Shown in pieces: positions 60,051 through 64,000 of a DNA stretch of 64,000 nt. Source of the stretch: Rhabditophanes sp. KR3021 (Eukaryota; Nematoda; Chromadorea; Rhabditida; Alloionematidae); the NCBI GenBank assembly GCA_963281155.1, contig CAUJLY010000003.1, positions 7,192,001 through 7,256,000 of the forward strand, given 5' to 3'. The position numbers and the translations under genes were made by a program. Every line of letters starts with the position of its first letter. Within the stretch, counting starts at the first letter, position 1. The notes under the pieces were generated by a model. The model did no database searches and was not told the DNA's origin. It saw only the letters and a program-made list of their open reading frames with translations.

Positions 60051-60840
60051 ATCTTGTGATTAATGTTGCGAAAATCGCAAGATTAATGTAGCCAAGCTCT
60101 CATTAAAAGTCACCTCAAGTTGTTTTAAATTTCAAGGAAGATCTGCCTTTTCAAATAAAAATTAAAACACATACTCGAAAATCATATTTCCCCTTGCCAA
60201 AAGTAACGTCATTCAAAGGTGCCCTCAATACAAAATATGAGTTATCAGTGATGACGATGTTGAAAAGAATAAGTGTATATGTTTAAAAGTTGACGCTATT
60301 TCTTCCTTAACATATCAAATAAATTGTTGCCGATACAATTACAAGTATTAACTATATTGAATATACATTTCTTTTATCATCATTATATGTTTTACCCCGC
60401 AAATTGTGGTTTTAGTCATTTATTTTGTAGCTGGTGAATATTTTAATTTATTTGAAAATCTTTGATCCCTTCATTTATTTGATAGACTTCGTCCTAGATG
60501 AGGCTCGTATAATAAAACATTTATGGCCATTCAATTCAGTTACCTTTTTTGTTTGATCAGAAAGGTCGTTAGTTGGTGGTAACATAGTTATTTAACCTCT
60601 AGTCAGTGAAACTATGTGTGGAACAACCAAACAAGCTCAAATATAGCTGTGTTTAATTAAAGGAATTTTAAAAAGAGAAAACTTTTATTTGTCTAATTTA
60701 CTATTTATAAAAGGTTAAAATTAAAATTATGTAATGCACGTATCCGGGAAATTAATTCAATATCATTGATGACAATATTTCAAAACTTCATTTGATTTTT
60801 ATATTATTTACATGAAATTATTTGGCAGAAGATTAGAGAC
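60051..60840. other. Upstream region of the KH gene
   Basis: No gene is seen. It should hold the KH-gene promoter and 5' UTR on its left side and the 3' UTR of the small PPxY protein gene on its right. No clear AATAAA for the latter was found. Confidence 0.45.
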
Positions 60841-61148
60841 TTATTGGGAGTAAGGTGGTGGCTGTAAAGTAGATGAAACTGAATAAGGTGGCGGAGCTAA
60901 GCCATAATTATTATTTTGGCTTTCACGTAATCTTATAGTAGAAGGAACAGCCTTAGTTGGAGGTGGAATAGTTGTCTAAATAAAATATTTAAATATTCAA
61001 ACTTTTTAAACCTTACATAATTATATCTTTTGGCTTCATACTGCTTGCATGCCTCAATGCACATCTCCAAGGTTTCTCTTGGCAACGGCTTTTCACATTC
61101 CTTGTCTCTTTTAGACCCAAAAATATCAACGAAGCAACCGGATGGCAT
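60841..61148 (-). CDS. Small two-exon protein with two PPxY motifs
   Basis: Exons 61148-61017 (44 codons) and 60975-60841 (44 codons plus stop), with a 41-nt intron in phase 0, give 88 residues. The first half has four Cys (MPSGCFVDIFGSKRDKECEK, then LEMCIEACKQYEAK). The second half is Pro- and Asn-rich with two PPPY motifs (APPPYSV and QPPPYSQ), the classic ligands of WW domains in NEDD4-type ubiquitin ligases and Hippo-pathway proteins. The chosen ATG follows an acceptor-like TTATATTATAG by ten bases, which fits trans-splicing or a UTR intron; a longer in-frame start at 61268 is less likely. No family was recognised. Confidence 0.6.
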
Positions 61149-64000
61149 TTTGAACTTTCTATAATATAATAAAGTAAACTGAAAAGTTAAGCATATAAAT
61201 AAAATATCATCAATGCCGATATAATAAGAACAAACATATCTATCTAATAAGTGATAACAAAATAACACAACAAATTTAGTTTAATAAAGTAGTATATTAA
61301 ATTTAAAGTGGAAGGTAATCTATTAATTAATAAGACTAAACATTTTAATATTGCTGGTTTGGAAGGAAGGTATATTTAGATGATATTAGAATTGGCAGTG
61401 CTTACAACATCTTATTAACGTCCTATTAAATGCAGCTTTTAAAACGTTTTAAAAGGTAAATTTATAGACAATTTTAATACGTATAATATCATCGACATTT
61501 TTGAAATAGTAGTGGTTGGCAAAAGTAAGGCTTTTAAAATAATGTTATTTAAGGTTATCGTTTTTGAGAAAAGTAGCCTAAAGGAGTGGGGTCCTTGGGA
61601 GAGTCTAGCAACCAAAACGGATAAAAATAAGCTAAAAAGAGAAAAAGAAAAATGTTTGTTGTTTATATATATGTGTGATAGCAAGAGTGCTAGTTGCCTG
61701 ATGTTTTGCTAGCCTAAAGCTTTTTCTTTCCGAGTCTCTTTACATATTTATGTTTTTCCGAACCTAAAAAGAAGCTTTATTTTTGGTGCCAATATATACA
61801 TACATATTGGTATGAAATTTTATTTATTACTCCGATACAACACACCCCAAACGATTAGGCAAATGAAAAAAGGGCAATTTTAAAATATTGAGAAATGGGA
61901 TTTTTTATATGTAGTATATCCTCGACAACATAAACAACAATCTCTATCACATAAAGTGACAGGAGGAAAGCTTTTTGTTGATAGAAAGAAGACATCATCA
62001 GCTGGCATCACTTGTACATGGATAAAGAAAGGTTAATAGAGTATGTTTTGGCATATTGAGATCAAAGTTAAGATTAGAAAATGTTGATAAACTTCTGCTA
62101 ATATACGTAACATAAAATGATAAGTCAAAAGGCAATTGGGGTAGATTGAAGCTAAATATATGCATTTAACAAGATTCTCATTTGGCCTGGGAATGAGTGA
62201 GAATAAGGGTCCTTCTTTTTGATGATGGAAGCCATTATTCAGATAAAAAATTGCATGAGAGCGGTAAAATTTGTTAAATAAATAAATTGATACGCAATTT
62301 GGGTGTTAAACAATATGATGTAAATAGTAAAAGATCCTAAAATAAACTATCACATCTCAATTTGTTAAAAATTATAAATTTAATGCGTCAGACCCAATTC
62401 ATCCCATCATTCTTGTAAATTTAAAAAAAATGAACTAAAAATGAAAGCTAAACACCGGTTCCTTTGAATGCATGTTTGCTGTCAAAACAACACATTATCT
62501 CTTAGCCTCATTGTCATATCATAATCTTAGTGGTTCGAGCTTTACCATTGCAAAGAGTCTTCGAAATGTGTTTAAAAGACAATATAATATACGTAAACAA
62601 TTAGAAAAAAGAGAGTATAATAGGTTACGTTAACTGGTGTTGTCTTTTGTGAAATTATGAATAGATAAGCTTATTCTAACTACTCACTACCAAGTACATA
62701 ACCAATTAAACGACCACAAAATTAAAAAGAAGTCTGACATATTTAACAAGTAAATGATAAGTAGAGATGTTTTGTGGGAATATTTTTTGACTTCTCAAGT
62801 CAAATGGCTGGAAATAGTGAGGAGATAATAATATGTGGTATTAGATTAATAAGAAACATCTAAGTAATATATTGTGATAAGAAGCAAAATTTAAATAGCA
62901 TTTTAATGAGTCACATCAAACAAACACATGCCTTCGAAATTGAACTTAAAAAATGATGGTAATCTTTTTTGAGTATGTCTTAAAAATATTCATTTTACTG
63001 AGGTAATGAAATTATTTTTTCAAGAATGATAAGATCAAAAAATTAGGAATGATGTTTTACATTCTCATTTACGATCATTTGTCAAAGGATGAGTTTGTGT
63101 CTATTAAAATTTGGGTCTTAGATAAGATAGTATGCATCAAAAAGATTATGACCGCTTTTACAAGCACCTTTTCTTGGGACGGAATATTTGACTTCCTGAA
63201 GAATGGTGATTAATAATGGCTGTCAGCATTTTTACAACATGTAATATGATTGTTTAAACTCTAAATGAGTTAAAAAAAGGTTTGACATGGTGTATATATT
63301 TGTTTGTGGAAGTCATTAATGAGGTAATTATGAGAAAGGTGAAAGAGTACGAGAATGTGGTGATTTATATGTGGGTGAAGACACAACTTCGGTATAATAA
63401 AATGATGACAAGTTAATCCTATTTTAGTACGCAAGAACTACACTACTTTTGTTTAAATTTGGGATTAAAAAATTAAGAAATTGCATAAATTTGATGAATG
63501 AGTCCAGAAAAATTATGAAATTGATTGGAAGTAATAAATAGTTTATTAGTGAACAATTGGAACTTAAGAAATTGTTTCTTAAACTGATTTAATATTAACA
63601 AATTGAAACGTTTGTGTTGTTGGATAAAGCATATGCCTTTGTTTATAGTGAGCCCAACATATCGGTAATTTCTAATTTTTAGAAACAAACTTTATCTGCA
63701 TTCCGAAACAGACTTTATCTGATAATTGATGCGTTGATTAGATCCGGTCAGGTAATAACTTTTGCAGGCTAAATGAAATGATTCAGAAGTAACATTGTCA
63801 TGTCTAACTAATAGCAGTTGTTTTCAATTGAGAGCATAAGCAAATTTTCCATTGTAAACTTCGAATTAGCGTTTAATTTCAGTCCAAGCAACTTATTACA
63901 ATTTATTGTTAGGGAGTCTCAAATAAATATTTTTTATAAGATATCCAACATTTTTTCCTTATGTAATAATTGGTTTTTGTAAATTTGGAACATATCAGTT
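61149..64000. other. Right-end intergenic region, nothing recognised
   Basis: This AT-rich stretch holds only short low-complexity open frames. I see no tRNA, terminal repeat or exon with paired splice sites here. Confidence 0.5.

Noticed and set aside
61149..61268. Longer in-frame start for the PPxY protein at 61268
   Set aside because: Two acceptor-like sites (TTTTCAG and TTATAG) lie between it and the ATG at 61148, so the upstream part is probably intron or outron.
62520..62560. tRNA B-box-like GTGGTTCGAGC
   Set aside because: No A box or foldable cloverleaf within the expected distance.

Overview
The window looks like a nematode genome. The strongest evidence is a minus-strand giant gene whose N-terminus, SH3-DH-PH module and long Ig array match UNC-89 (nematode obscurin). 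A Dicer-related RIG-I-like helicase of the DRH type, AT-rich spacers, many 33-50 nt introns ending in TTTTAG or TTTCAG, and acceptor-like sites just before several start codons (possible spliced-leader sites) agree with this. I cannot name the species.

Layout. 1-23345 (minus): unc-89, 31 exons by my reading, start codon present, 3' end (Fn3 and kinase domains) outside the window. 23.3-24.8 kb: its upstream region. 24.83-25.33 kb (minus): a decayed Helitron with a readable 3' end, next to an unidentified 147-codon fragment (25.37-25.81 kb). 26.1-27.6 kb (plus): secreted protein with an IgGFc-binding N-terminal-like domain. 27.9-28.2 kb (minus): small acidic hypothetical protein. 31.4-33.2 kb (plus): zyxin/ajuba-type three-LIM protein. 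33.5-34.1 kb (plus): single-pass membrane protein. 34.7-37.3 kb (plus): ZnT5-like zinc transporter with a histidine-rich tail. 38.0-39.8 kb (minus): secreted low-complexity protein. 41.6-42.4 kb (minus): EGF-like membrane protein, 5' exon not found. 45.0-47.0 kb (plus): aminergic GPCR. 47.3-50.5 kb (minus): DRH-type helicase. 51.0-51.6 kb (minus): ribosomal protein S7. 52.9-60.05 kb (minus): PCBP/hnRNP E-type KH protein with a 5.2 kb first intron. 60.8-61.1 kb (minus): 88-residue protein with two PPxY motifs. 61.2-64 kb: no gene seen.

The most unusual signal is in unc-89 splicing. When all exon phases are summed from the start codon, three junctions only work with extreme structures: a 1-nt exon (22433), a 4-nt exon (19092-19095), and a split donor in which the last exon base supplies the G of a second donor (17497-17827, a 'twin intron'). 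In each case a 45-47 nt intron is followed directly by a longer one, which suggests stepwise re-splicing at the same exon end. One other place (about 15.78-15.83 kb) has a one-base frame discontinuity with no good intron to explain it. unc-89 also has a probable internal first exon (19775-19853) that would give isoforms without SH3-DH-PH, and it lacks the KSP-repeat linker of the C. elegans protein.

The genes do not form one pathway. unc-89 and the LIM protein both fit muscle attachment or M-line biology, the helicase fits RNA-based antiviral or small-RNA work, and the rest are housekeeping, signalling or secreted functions. All assignments are by eye from motifs; no database search was possible.
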